Shown here piece by piece: positions 42,943 to 50,703 of a DNA stretch of 51,454 bases. The notes beneath the pieces are model-generated. The model saw only the letters and a program-made list of their open reading frames with translations. It had not been told where the DNA came from and did not search any database. A program made the translations under genes and the position numbers. Within the stretch, counting starts at the first letter, position 1; every line of letters begins with the position of its first letter. The stretch comes from Candidatus Pelearchaeum maunauluense (GTDB taxonomy: Archaea; Thermoproteota; Nitrososphaeria_A; Caldarchaeales; Caldarchaeaceae): positions 1-51,454 of the forward strand of contig JANVYQ010000011.1 in the NCBI GenBank assembly GCA_030059675.1. Direction: 5' to 3'.

Positions 42943-45687
42943 ATGAAGTTCGCTGCCGAGCATTACCAGCTTAGCTTCTTCCTCAATAACGGGTTTGTCA
43001 GGCGTAAGTGCAGGGTTTGTGGCGAGTTTTTCTGGACGCTCAACGCAGAGCTTGATGTTTGTGGAGAGTCTCCCTGCGTGCCATACCAGTTCATTGGCCA
43101 GCAGCCTACGAGTAGGCGTATGAGCGTCCGCGAAGCGCGGCAGGCTTTCCTAGACTTCTTCGCCCTGAAGGGGCATAAGGTGATTAAGCCCTATCCAGTC
43201 GTGGCACGCTGGAGGACAGACCTCTACCTTGTCCACGCCTCCATAGTGGATTTCCAGCCCTGGGCCACCAGCGGCATAGCACCCCCACCAGCCAATCCAC
43301 TCGTCATAAGCCAGCCATGCATAAGGATGGTGGACATAGACAAAGTAGGCCTCACGTTCGGTAGGCACTTAACAATCTTTGAGATGGGCGGCCATCATGC
43401 GTTTAACTCGCCTGACAACAAGATATACTGGAAGGATGAGACGACAGAGTATTGTCATGAGTTTATGACGGGCATCCTCGGCATAGATCCGCTCTCCATA
43501 ACCTATAAGGAGGCCGCTTGGGCTGGGGGAGGTAATGCTGGTCCGTGTCTTGAGGTTATCTCAGGCGGCCTGGAGCTGGCGACGCTTGTCTTCATGCAGT
43601 ATAAAACGGATGGGGATGAGCTGACCGAGATACCCATACTCACGGTTGATACTGGGTATGGGATAGAGCGTCTGGCCTGGTTCAGCCAGGGGACGCCCAG
43701 CTGCTTTGATGCGATATACGGAGAGCTGTATCCGAAGGTTTTGGAGAATATTCCTGTTGAGTGGCCTTCTGAGGAGCTTTTGGCTAGCTACGCCCCGCAT
43801 ACGGCGCTGGTGGTTCCCAAGAGCGATGTAACGGTCGCCGAGGCCAGGCGGCAGGTCGCGGCTGCTGCTGGAATCCCAGTTGAGAGGATAGAGGCCGAGA
43901 TAGCTCCGCTGGAGAGACTATACGCTGCTCTTGACTTTACGAAGGCTATAGCGTTCATAGTATCCGAGGGCGTAGTCCCCAGCAACGTCAAGGCGGGCTA
44001 CCTAACTAGGCTCCTTATAAGAAAGACATACCGCCACCTAAGGAGAATGGGGTATGCTGATAGACTGCTTGACCTGCTTGACTTACAGCTCGGCTATTGG
44101 TCGCGCGACTTCCCGCACCTTGCCGAGATGCGCGACGAGGTGTTGGACATAGTTGGGCATGAGGTTGAGAAGTTTGAGGACACGCTTGCTAAGGGGGTTA
44201 GCGCTGTTGAGAGGGAGCTGTCAAGCCTCAAGAAGCGTGGCGAGCAGCTCTCGGCAGAGACGCTCGTCAGGTTCTATGATGAGCGTGGCATAACGCCTGA
44301 CATCGTATCTGAGGTGGCTGAGCGTCTAGGCATGAAGGTAGAGACGCTTGAGAACTTCTACGAGCTTGTGGCAGCTCGTCATCTCCGCGAAACGGCACCA
44401 CAGGAGAAAGCCAAGCTCGTTGATGATGAGGAGCTTAGACAATTCCCACCCACTAGAAAGCTGTACTATGAAAAGCCATTCACATACTCCTTCAACGCCA
44501 CCGTCCTAGGCGTGGTTAATGGATACGTCATACTTGACCAGACTCTCTTCTACCCTGAGGGAGGCGGCCAAGTCGGGGATACTGGAGAGCTAATCTACGG
44601 CGGCGGTGATTGTAGGGTTGTGGATACCCAGATAGTTAATGGAGTTATACTGCATAGGGTAGAGGGAACGCCGCCGCGTGTGGGTGAGCAGGTAGAGGGG
44701 GTGGTTGATAGGGATAGGAGGCTGAGCATCATACGCCACCACACAGCGACGCATATAATGATTGGGACTGTTCGCCGCGTGCTGGGGCAGCACGCATGGC
44801 AGGCAGGCGCCAAGAAAGAGCCCGACAAGGCCCGTCTTGACATCTATCATCATAAACGGCTAACTCCTGAGGAGGTGCGCGAGCTTGAGCGCGTAGCTAA
44901 CAGTGTAGTAGCGCGTAGGATGCCTGTTCAGATAAGCTGGCGGGACAGGAACGAGGCTGAGCAGACCTATGGATTCTTCCTATACCAAGGTGGTGAGGTG
45001 CCATCAGCTCAGATAAGGGTTGTTGAAATAGTCGGCTGGGATGCCGAGGCGTGTGGAGGGATACACTGCGAGAACACTGAGGACGTGGGCTTCATCAAGA
45101 TAATCAAGACTGAGCGCATACAGGATGGTGTTGAGCGGCTCATCTTCGCAGCAGGCCCAGCGGCGCTCCAATACGTGCAAAGCGCCGAGATGATACTTGA
45201 GAACGTCGCAGGCACGGTCTCGGCCAGCTACCAAGAGCTGCCGCGCAAGATTGAGGAGCTTGAAGAGGAGATTAGAGAACTACGCAGGTCTGTTAAGCGG
45301 TTGCAGGAACGTATAATACCACAGCGAGTACGCGAGATTCGCGAGATAGCCTTCAAGGTTGATGATGCTGTAATCTACACATCCTACGAAGATATTGACG
45401 ACCAGGAATACTTGATTAAGCTGGCGGCAGAGGTTGTGAATAGGCCTGGCCCTGCTGTCTCGCTTGTTGCGGCGGGGAAGCCCACCGCGCGTGTTGTGTG
45501 TTATGTGAATGACGAGGCTGTGAAGCGTGGGTATAAGGCTGGCAGGATAGTTGCGCAGTTCTGCCAAGCCCTCGGCGGGAGAGGCGGCGGGAGGGATAAC
45601 CTAGGCCAGGGCGCCGTCCCCTACCACGAGGGGATAGAGGAGCAGCTCAACGCGGTTATACAGTTCGTCCAGCCAGTCAGCCGCTGA
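42943..45687 (+). CDS. alaS: Alanyl-tRNA synthetase
   Basis: This 914-residue archaeal-type AlaRS has an N-terminal zinc-ribbon extension (CRVCGEFFWT and CGESPC), the class II core (YPVVARWRTDLYLVHASIVD, FEMGGHHAFNS, EAAWAGGGNAGPCLEVISGG and VDTGYGIERLAW), an editing domain (RHHTATHIMIGTV and CGGIHCENT) and a Gly-rich C-terminal C-Ala region with GRGGGRDNLGQG. The HxxxH and CxxxHC motifs are the editing zinc site. A GGAGGC ribosome site precedes ATG 42943. Its end overlaps the P0 gene end by 11 bases on opposite strands. Confidence 0.95.
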   Translation: MKFAAEHYQLSFFLNNGFVRRKCRVCGEFFWTLNAELDVCGESPCVPYQFIGQQPTSRRMSVREARQAFLDFFALKGHKVIKPYPVVARWRTDLYLVHASIVDFQPWATSGIAPPPANPLVISQPCIRMVDIDKVGLTFGRHLTIFEMGGHHAFNSPDNKIYWKDETTEYCHEFMTGILGIDPLSITYKEAAWAGGGNAGPCLEVISGGLELATLVFMQYKTDGDELTEIPILTVDTGYGIERLAWFSQGTPSCFDAIYGELYPKVLENIPVEWPSEELLASYAPHTALVVPKSDVTVAEARRQVAAAAGIPVERIEAEIAPLERLYAALDFTKAIAFIVSEGVVPSNVKAGYLTRLLIRKTYRHLRRMGYADRLLDLLDLQLGYWSRDFPHLAEMRDEVLDIVGHEVEKFEDTLAKGVSAVERELSSLKKRGEQLSAETLVRFYDERGITPDIVSEVAERLGMKVETLENFYELVAARHLRETAPQEKAKLVDDEELRQFPPTRKLYYEKPFTYSFNATVLGVVNGYVILDQTLFYPEGGGQVGDTGELIYGGGDCRVVDTQIVNGVILHRVEGTPPRVGEQVEGVVDRDRRLSIIRHHTATHIMIGTVRRVLGQHAWQAGAKKEPDKARLDIYHHKRLTPEEVRELERVANSVVARRMPVQISWRDRNEAEQTYGFFLYQGGEVPSAQIRVVEIVGWDAEACGGIHCENTEDVGFIKIIKTERIQDGVERLIFAAGPAALQYVQSAEMILENVAGTVSASYQELPRKIEELEEEIRELRRSVKRLQERIIPQRVREIREIAFKVDDAVIYTSYEDIDDQEYLIKLAAEVVNRPGPAVSLVAAGKPTARVVCYVNDEAVKRGYKAGRIVAQFCQALGGRGGGRDNLGQGAVPYHEGIEEQLNAVIQFVQPVSR

Positions 45688-46546
45688 AGCCAGCCTTCGC
45701 AGCCAGCGCAGAGGCAAGCAGCTCAGCGCGCAGTAGAAGGTTCTTAATCGTATCCTTATCAGCGTAGCCCGCCTCAATCGCCAGCTCCATAGCCTGACGC
45801 GCAGCAAGCATGATTATCGGCTTAATCGTCTCAGGCGTAACGTATGCTGCGGAGACCGCTATGTTAATCGCCTGCTGAGCTGCCTCAAGTATCTGCTGCC
45901 TAAACGCATCCAAGTCTAGCTTGAGGTCCTCCGCCTTGATTACCACGCCATCCTCGTAGGCTGCTATGAGCGCTAGGCCTCGGAGGACAGCCTTTATGTC
46001 CAGCTTTACTAGGAGGCTCGCGAGTAGGTGGCTTATCTCCTCACCCTTCTTCGCAACCAGCGTGTCCTTCGCAATCCATATCTGGCCGCCCTCTATACGG
46101 GTGGGTATCTTCAGCTTGCCGAAGTCGCTCAACACGGGGCCAGGCGGCAGGCCAGTGTTGGTCTCAGGAACCCAAATGTCAAAGTCGGCCCTCTCACCAG
46201 CGCGGGCATGCATGGGAACTTTATTCTGGTCTATGAGTAGGCTGAGCTTGAACGAGTTTATCTTGCTGAATATGAAGCCCACAGGCTTGTTTATTCCTTC
46301 AAGTAGCTTCTTAACATCTGGCCGTCCAGCCTTATATGCTGCTAGGTTGAAGAGCGTCTTCTTAGCAACGCGCACGACACAGGTGTCGCGGAGCTTCTGC
46401 CGCATCTCGTGGATTATGTTGGCGCGCGTCCCCGTGAGGTCAAAGACAGCTATAACTGGGTAGTTTTTTATCAGCTCCGCTAGCTCCGCTACCTCCTCCT
46501 CTTTCCAGCCATAGCTCTGCCGCGTAACCAGGCGTTGGGCTGACAT
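45677..46546 (-). CDS. rpl10: 50S ribosomal protein P0 (uL10), without the usual acidic tail
   Basis: About 289 residues from ATG 46546 (MSAQRLVTRQSYGWKEEEVA). The rRNA-binding domain (VIAVFDLTGTRANIIHEMRQ, LRDTCVVRVAKKTLFNLA), domain II (PGPVLSDFGKLKIPTRIEGG, WIAKDTLVAKKGEEI) and the L12-binding helices (VSAAYVTPETIKPIIMLAAR) are present. Many archaeal P0 proteins go on to a charged linker and GLGALFG-like end; here the chain stops at ALAAKAGFSG, where it meets the alaS end. The likely explanation is truncation at an inversion boundary. A start at 46579 (GGIIALVV...) would add eleven residues. A TATA-like element (TTTATTAAGTAA) lies about 45 bases upstream. Confidence 0.88.
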   Translation of the reverse strand: MSAQRLVTRQSYGWKEEEVAELAELIKNYPVIAVFDLTGTRANIIHEMRQKLRDTCVVRVAKKTLFNLAAYKAGRPDVKKLLEGINKPVGFIFSKINSFKLSLLIDQNKVPMHARAGERADFDIWVPETNTGLPPGPVLSDFGKLKIPTRIEGGQIWIAKDTLVAKKGEEISHLLASLLVKLDIKAVLRGLALIAAYEDGVVIKAEDLKLDLDAFRQQILEAAQQAINIAVSAAYVTPETIKPIIMLAARQAMELAIEAGYADKDTIKNLLLRAELLASALAAKAGFSG

Positions 46547-46653
46547 GGCTCTAACAACCAGGGCTATAATCCCGCCCAACAGATTACTTAATAAAGATGC
46601 AGCGAGCCTGGGGCTGGATACTCTGGAAAGAAGAGCCTGAAAACCTAGGCGTA

Positions 46654-46788
46654 TCAGATGGCTATGTAGCGGACCACGTTTCTATCTGTTATCGGCTTCC
46701 TTATGGTTTTCTTCTTCTCACATCTAGATTTGTGTCTCCGCCATCTTTTGTGGCTTATAATCTTCTTGCACTTGGGGCAGACTGGCAT
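46654..46788 (-). CDS. 44-residue zinc-finger protein between L1 and L10
   Basis: ATG 46788 begins five bases after the L1 stop (TAA 46794-46796) and reads MPVCPKCKKIISHKRWRRHK, then SRCEKKKTIRKPITDRNVVR-YIAI, to TGA 46654-46656. The pattern C-P-K-C, then His16/His19 and Cys24 (by protein numbering), is that of a small C2HC zinc finger, followed by a very basic tail. It is too short for usual gene cut-offs. The position inside the L11-L1-L10 operon suggests a ribosome-binding or rRNA-related role. It is unlikely to be chance: composition and zinc spacing are coherent. Confidence 0.65.
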   Translation of the reverse strand: MPVCPKCKKIISHKRWRRHKSRCEKKKTIRKPITDRNVVRYIAI

Positions 46789-46793
46789 AATGG

Positions 46794-47465
46794 TTATTCA
46801 CGCGCGGATAGATTAACCTTCACGGGCTTGCCCATGGTTGTCTTGACATAAACCGACGCCACGTTCCGCTGCCGCTTCTCCAGCTTCTCAATCACGCGCG
46901 AGAGTACGGCCTCAGCGTTCTCCGCGAGCTTCTCATCATCCATCTCCTCAGTACCTATCAAGGCGCTTACCTGTGGTATCTTCCTCAGCCTTACTGTAAC
47001 GCTGTTGGCGTGCCGCTGGACCAGCTTCTCCAAGTCCTGGCCTGGTGGTATTGGTATAGGGGCCTTCCCGCGCGAGCCCAGCGCAGCTCCTAGGACGCGG
47101 GCTGCTAAGCCCATCAGGGGAGGCTCTACTAGGAAGTAGTCGTAGCTGCTGGCCAGCTTCTTGGCTTCGCGCTTATTCCCGACCAGAGTCTCCAGCTCCT
47201 CGCGCTCAATAACCCTATCAACGCCTTGTATTCGCCTAGCCATAAGCGCTGTGTTGCCGCTTGCTATAACGCATATCTTGCGCCTCTTCTTCCCAAGGTC
47301 GTGGGGGAGCTCTATAACCTCATTAAACCTGTTCTCAGGCTTGCTTAGGTCAACGCCCTTGATATTCACCGTTATCTCCAGCGATTGGATGAATTTCCTC
47401 TCGCCCTTATTCTGTTTAGCCTGCCTGATTGCTTCCAGCATCCTTGAGGTGAGTGCGCGCATCAT
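46794..47465 (-). CDS. rpl1: 50S ribosomal protein uL1
   Basis: This 223-residue protein shows uL1 features: KFIQSLEITVNIKGVDLSKP, NRFNEVIELPHDLGKKRRKI, the Rossmann-like second domain KLASSYDYFLVEPPLMGLAA and the rRNA-contact FGKPI-like end TTMGKPVKVNL. It overlaps L11 by four bases (ATGA), giving translational coupling, and is followed by a tiny zinc-finger gene and L10. In archaea uL1 often represses its own operon by binding its mRNA. Confidence 0.93.
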   Translation of the reverse strand: MMRALTSRMLEAIRQAKQNKGERKFIQSLEITVNIKGVDLSKPENRFNEVIELPHDLGKKRRKICVIASGNTALMARRIQGVDRVIEREELETLVGNKREAKKLASSYDYFLVEPPLMGLAARVLGAALGSRGKAPIPIPPGQDLEKLVQRHANSVTVRLRKIPQVSALIGTEEMDDEKLAENAEAVLSRVIEKLEKRQRNVASVYVKTTMGKPVKVNLSARE

Positions 47466-47986
47466 GGCCTGCTCAACAGCTCGTCATACTTGCCCTGTTC
47501 AACCTCCTTAATAACCTCCTTCGGGTTCTTATTATCCACCAGGACGCCCATACTGACGCATGTGCCTAAAACCTGTTTGACAGCCGCCTTAAGCGTCTTG
47601 GCGCGCATATCCTCCTGCTTGGCCGCCGCTATCTTGACTACGCTCTCCATGCTTATAGAGCCAACGAAGTCGTGCCCAGGTGTTCCAGAGCCTTTCTCAG
47701 CGCCAGCCTCCTTTACTATAAGCGCAGCTGTGCTGGGAGTCCCAACCTTAACCGAGAACTCCTTAGTATCAGTATCTACCGTAACCTCAACAGGTACGCG
47801 CATCCCCTTATACTCGGCGGTCGCCTCGTTAATCTTCTCAACCACTTGCATCACGTTAACGCCAAGCGGGCCTAGAGACGAGCCTATAGGCGGCCCTGCC
47901 GTGGACTTCCCACCCTCAACTAGGAGGCGTAGCGTCTTCTCTGGCAAGACTCTGTGCACCGCGAGCGGAGAGCTAGCTGCCTGCAT
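47462..47986 (-). CDS. rpl11: 50S ribosomal protein uL11
   Basis: A uL11 of up to 174 residues: LRLLVEGGKSTAGPPIGSSL, GPLGVNVMQVVEKINEATAE, VTVDTDTKEFSVKVGTPSTA and the C-terminal rRNA-binding domain (VKIAAAKQEDMRAKTLKAAV). A TATA element (GGCTATATATTTATT) sits only about 8-22 bases before ATG 47986. The spacing favours GTG 47959 (VHRVLPEKTLRLLVEGG) as the actual start, with transcription starting near 47972. It heads the operon L11-L1-small zinc finger-L10 and is divergent from the ubiquitin-like operon. Confidence 0.93.
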   Translation of the reverse strand: MQAASSPLAVHRVLPEKTLRLLVEGGKSTAGPPIGSSLGPLGVNVMQVVEKINEATAEYKGMRVPVEVTVDTDTKEFSVKVGTPSTAALIVKEAGAEKGSGTPGHDFVGSISMESVVKIAAAKQEDMRAKTLKAAVKQVLGTCVSMGVLVDNKNPKEVIKEVEQGKYDELLSRP

Positions 47987-48143
47987 TAATAAATATATAG
48001 CCAGCAGTGGTGAGGGCTGGGATACTGGGTTTCTAGCAGTGCTACGCTGCCTATGCGGCGGCGTAATGCGCTGCTGGAGCTACCGCGGCCATTAGCGTAG
48101 AATTACTTTTAGAAGAGGGGGAAAATCTCCACGATTTACGGCC

Positions 48144-48171
48144 GTCGTACGGCTACGACAACCTTATATAT
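48144..48171 (+). promoter_or_regulatory. Promoter of the ubiquitin-like operon with inverted repeat
   Basis: A TATA element (CTTATATAT, 48163-48171) lies 40-48 bases before the Ubl ATG, predicting a short 5' leader of 10-15 bases. Immediately upstream, GTCGTA (48144-48149) and TACGAC (48154-48159) form a perfect 6-base inverted repeat covering the BRE side. It could be an operator for the operon; no regulator gene is adjacent. Confidence 0.6.
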
Positions 48172-48210
48172 CCTCTAAAGCGGTGCTGGCTTAGAAGAGG
48201 TCTTACGTAG

Positions 48211-48468
48211 ATGAAAATCAAGATTGTTCCCGCAGTTGGTGGAGGGGCGCCGCTGGAGCTGGAGGTCTCGCCCAACGCTACGATAGGCGCAATTAGGACT
48301 AAGGTGAGCGCGATAAAGAAGCTCCCACCAGATACGACTAGGCTCACCTACAAGGGGAGGGCGCTTAAGGATACCGAGACTCTCCAGAGCTTGGGTATCC
48401 AGGATGGTGATAAGCTGGTTCTGATAACGCGTACGGTGGGGGGTTGTGGCGGTGGAGGGCTATGCTGA
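48211..48468 (+). CDS. Ubiquitin-like modifier precursor
   Basis: This 85-residue protein has a beta-grasp ubiquitin fold: KIKIVPAVGGGAPLELEVSP, NATIGAIRTKVSAIKKLP, TRLTYKGRALKDTETLQSLG, IQDGDKLVLITRTVGG. The conjugation-competent diglycine would be Gly77-Gly78. It is followed by a seven-residue tail CGGGGLC, so a processing protease must expose it, as with eukaryotic ubiquitin precursors. The neighbours E2, E1 and RING make a full conjugation pathway. The tail lies in the 23-base overlap with the E2 gene, so its codons serve two frames. No such gene occurs in typical archaea; this is the Caldiarchaeum-type system. Confidence 0.92.
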   Translation: MKIKIVPAVGGGAPLELEVSPNATIGAIRTKVSAIKKLPPDTTRLTYKGRALKDTETLQSLGIQDGDKLVLITRTVGGCGGGGLC

Positions 48469-48970
48469 GCTCCCAGAGGCGATGTGGTATAAGAGGCTCA
48501 GCATAGAATACTCCCTAGTCCAGGAGCATGAGCCGAACTTCAGCCCAGTTGATGGAGACCTAACCCACTACGAGGGCGTGATAATCGGCTCGGGCCTCTA
48601 CGAGTCAGGCTACTTCCGCGTGGAGATATTCATACCACGCTCATTCCCATTCCACCCGCCAGACATTGTATGGCACACGCGGATATGGCACCCCAACTTC
48701 TCCGACGAAGTCCCAGCACGGGTATGCGAGTCCATCATTAAAGACCACTGGTCGCCCTCACTCCACGTGATAACGGTCATAGAGGCTCTGCGAAGCCTCT
48801 TGAACGACCCCAACCCAGACGACCCGCTTAACGCAGTCGCGGCCATGGAGCTTAAGATGAGGCCCGACATATTTGAGGCGCGGGTTCGCGAGTATATTGC
48901 CCGGTTCGCAACCCCTGAGCAGGCGTTCTACGATGGTAGGAGAAGGTGGAGACTGGTCAGCCACGGCTAG
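48446..48970 (+). CDS. E2 ubiquitin-conjugating-like enzyme
   Basis: The UBC fold is seen with EGVIIGSGLYESGYFRVEIF, IPRSFPFHPPDIVWHTRIWH and PNFSDEVPARVCESIIKDHW, then SLLNDPNPDDPLNAVAAMEL. The HPN motif (residues 82-84) is followed by the single active Cys94 (counted from 48446). GTG 48446 gives a 23-base overlap with Ubl; GTG 48452 or ATG 48482 (MWYKRLSIEYSLV) are alternatives. It accepts the activated modifier from E1 and passes it to substrate lysines with the RING protein. It overlaps the E1 gene by 38 bases. Confidence 0.92.
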   Translation: MAVEGYAELPEAMWYKRLSIEYSLVQEHEPNFSPVDGDLTHYEGVIIGSGLYESGYFRVEIFIPRSFPFHPPDIVWHTRIWHPNFSDEVPARVCESIIKDHWSPSLHVITVIEALRSLLNDPNPDDPLNAVAAMELKMRPDIFEARVREYIARFATPEQAFYDGRRRWRLVSHG

Positions 48971-50150
48971 GCTGGTTTTGGAGAGATACGACAGGCAGCT
49001 CCGCCTCCAGGGCTGGGACCAGTCCAAGATACAGGCCGCCACCGTGCTTATTGCTGGTGTGGGCGCTCTAGGCTGCGAGGTATCCAAGAACTTAGCCCTA
49101 ATGGGGATAGGGAAGCTGGTGCTGGTTGATAATGATGTTGTTGAGCTCTCCAACCTGAGTAGGCAGATGCTCTTCGCTGATAGCGATATAGGTATGCCGA
49201 AGAGCGTGGTTGCTGAACGTAGGCTACGTGAGATGAACCCCCACGTGGCTACCAAAGCCCTCAACGGAGATGTTAGACAACTATCGCAGGAGCTCTTCAA
49301 AGATGTTGATGTGATATGCGCGTGCGTGGATAACTGGCCCACCCGTAGGTGGCTCAACTCGCTGGCGGTGGAGCTGGGCAAGCCGCTTGTGGATGTCGCC
49401 ATGGAGGGCTTCTACGCCAACGTCCAGGTCATAATCCCTGGAAAGACAGCGTGTATAGAGTGTCATGGAGACTCAATAATACCGAAGGAGGTGCAGGTAG
49501 CTGAGTGCACGTTGAGGAAGCGTAAGCCCGAAGACTTGGTTAATGAGCTCAAGCAGCACGGCGTCGAGATAAGCATGGAACATGCTCAAGCGCTCTTCAA
49601 GGCTGGGATAAAGACGGTCTTTGATATAAAATACACTCCCCAGGCTAGTATGTCTGAGCTTGACGGCGAGGTTGTTGGATTGGTTAATAGGCTGAGGAAG
49701 GAGCTTAGGCCCAAGATGCCCGCTCTTCAGAGCGTTGCAGCTGCCATCTCTGGAATAGCCTCGGTGGAGGTTGTGAAGCTACTACATCAGGGCAGCCTTG
49801 GCAAGCCTTTCAGCGGCCTCATAATATACGACGCCCTGGCGGCGCGCTCTACGCGAGTCCCACTCAAGAGGAATAGGGAGTGCTTCGTCTGCGGCGACTA
49901 TGTCAAGACTTCTGGAATCACGATACACCTGAAGAGTGACGAAACTGTTCTGGATCTGAAGGAGATTCTTGCTAGTAGCTACATGTATCCAGACGCGGAG
50001 ATACAGCATAGGACGCGCCTGTTGGCTGATGATGTACGCCTTTCCGAGCTAACGATTGAAGCTGATGAGGTGCTATACATACACACTACGCGGCGGGCGC
50101 AGCCGCTAGCGCTTAAGGTGGTGCTGGATGAGGATAGTGATAGGCGCTGA
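48933..50150 (+). CDS. E1-like ubiquitin-activating enzyme
   Basis: About 405 residues from ATG 48933 (MVGEGGDWSATARLVLERYD). The adenylation domain has GVGALG (42-47), LVDNDVVELSNLSRQ (63-78), Lys90 and Asp133, as in ThiF/MoeB/Uba. Two zinc pairs are visible, Cys174/Cys177 and Cys317/Cys320. Cys192 in VAECTLRKR is the candidate catalytic residue. The C-terminal 75 residues (ITIHLKSDETVLDLKEIL and TRLLADDVRLSEL) form a ubiquitin-fold domain that would bind E2. It overlaps E2 by 38 and RING by 23 bases. It is smaller than eukaryotic Uba1 because only one adenylation half is present. Confidence 0.92.
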   Translation: MVGEGGDWSATARLVLERYDRQLRLQGWDQSKIQAATVLIAGVGALGCEVSKNLALMGIGKLVLVDNDVVELSNLSRQMLFADSDIGMPKSVVAERRLREMNPHVATKALNGDVRQLSQELFKDVDVICACVDNWPTRRWLNSLAVELGKPLVDVAMEGFYANVQVIIPGKTACIECHGDSIIPKEVQVAECTLRKRKPEDLVNELKQHGVEISMEHAQALFKAGIKTVFDIKYTPQASMSELDGEVVGLVNRLRKELRPKMPALQSVAAAISGIASVEVVKLLHQGSLGKPFSGLIIYDALAARSTRVPLKRNRECFVCGDYVKTSGITIHLKSDETVLDLKEILASSYMYPDAEIQHRTRLLADDVRLSELTIEADEVLYIHTTRRAQPLALKVVLDEDSDRR

Positions 50151-50364
50151 GAGGTCGCTGGGCTTCTGGGACCCCTACTACGAGGAGCAGCGGAAGAGGC
50201 GGATGGAGCCATGCGTGGTCTGCGGCCTAGAGCTTGGAGAGCAGACAATATACTCATGCCCGCACTGCTCGGCAACGGGGCACGAGTCATGCTTCGACGA
50301 CTGGCTCCGAATAAGGAACGCCTGCCCGCTGTGTAGGAGGCCGATACTAGAGGAGGTGGGCTGA
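50128..50364 (+). CDS. Small RING-finger protein (E3-like)
   Basis: This 78-residue protein has a cross-brace zinc module: Cys29-x2-Cys32-x11-Cys44-x2-Cys47-x4-His52-x2-Cys55-x10-Cys66-x2-Cys69, i.e. a C4HC3 ligand order with Trp59 in the E2-contact region (DDWLRIRNACPLCRRPI). The N-terminal 25 residues (IVIGAERSLGFWDPYYEEQR) may bind a partner. It would recruit the charged E2 as in eukaryotic E3 ligases. The start overlaps E1 by 23 bases. The next gene begins two bases after its stop. Confidence 0.9.
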   Translation: MRIVIGAERSLGFWDPYYEEQRKRRMEPCVVCGLELGEQTIYSCPHCSATGHESCFDDWLRIRNACPLCRRPILEEVG

Positions 50365-50366
50365 GC

Positions 50367-50690
50367 ATGTCGGAGCAACGTAAGCGTAATGAGGATGTCG
50401 TGGAGATTGACCTAAGCTATGTTGAGACTCCACGGGGCAGGGTCGCGGCGTTTGAGACAGTGAAGCAGCTCGCCAACGCCATAGTACTGCTAAACGAGGA
50501 GGAGGAGAACATAAGAAACGAGCTCAGACGAATAGAGCGGGGCGCCGTAGATGAGCAGCGTGTAAAGAGTATTGAGGAGAGGCTGGAGAGGATTGAGCAG
50601 AGATTGGATGACATGATGACGACGCAGGACTACATACTCGACACTCTACAGGAACTTGTCAACGCTGTAGCTGGGTTGAAGAAGAAGTAG
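50367..50690 (+). CDS. Coiled-coil protein at the end of the ubiquitin-like operon
   Basis: This 107-residue protein starts two bases after the RING stop, so it is almost certainly in the same operon. After an acidic start (EDVVEIDLSYVETPRGRVAA) it is a nearly continuous coiled coil (NAIVLLNEEEENIRNELRRI, KSIEERLERIEQRLDDMMTT). It has no Cys and no membrane helix. I do not recognise a family and do not recall it as a described member of this pathway. It could oligomerise the RING protein, recruit substrates, or be an abundant substrate. Its only Lys residues cluster near the ends and in VKQL and VKS. Confidence 0.75.
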   Translation: MSEQRKRNEDVVEIDLSYVETPRGRVAAFETVKQLANAIVLLNEEEENIRNELRRIERGAVDEQRVKSIEERLERIEQRLDDMMTTQDYILDTLQELVNAVAGLKKK

Positions 50691-50703
50691 GGGAGAAGCT
50701 GGT

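Noticed and set aside
46597..46851. Plus-strand 84-residue ORF between L10 and L1
   Set aside because: It is antisense to the small zinc-finger gene and the L1 end, with no start signal or family.
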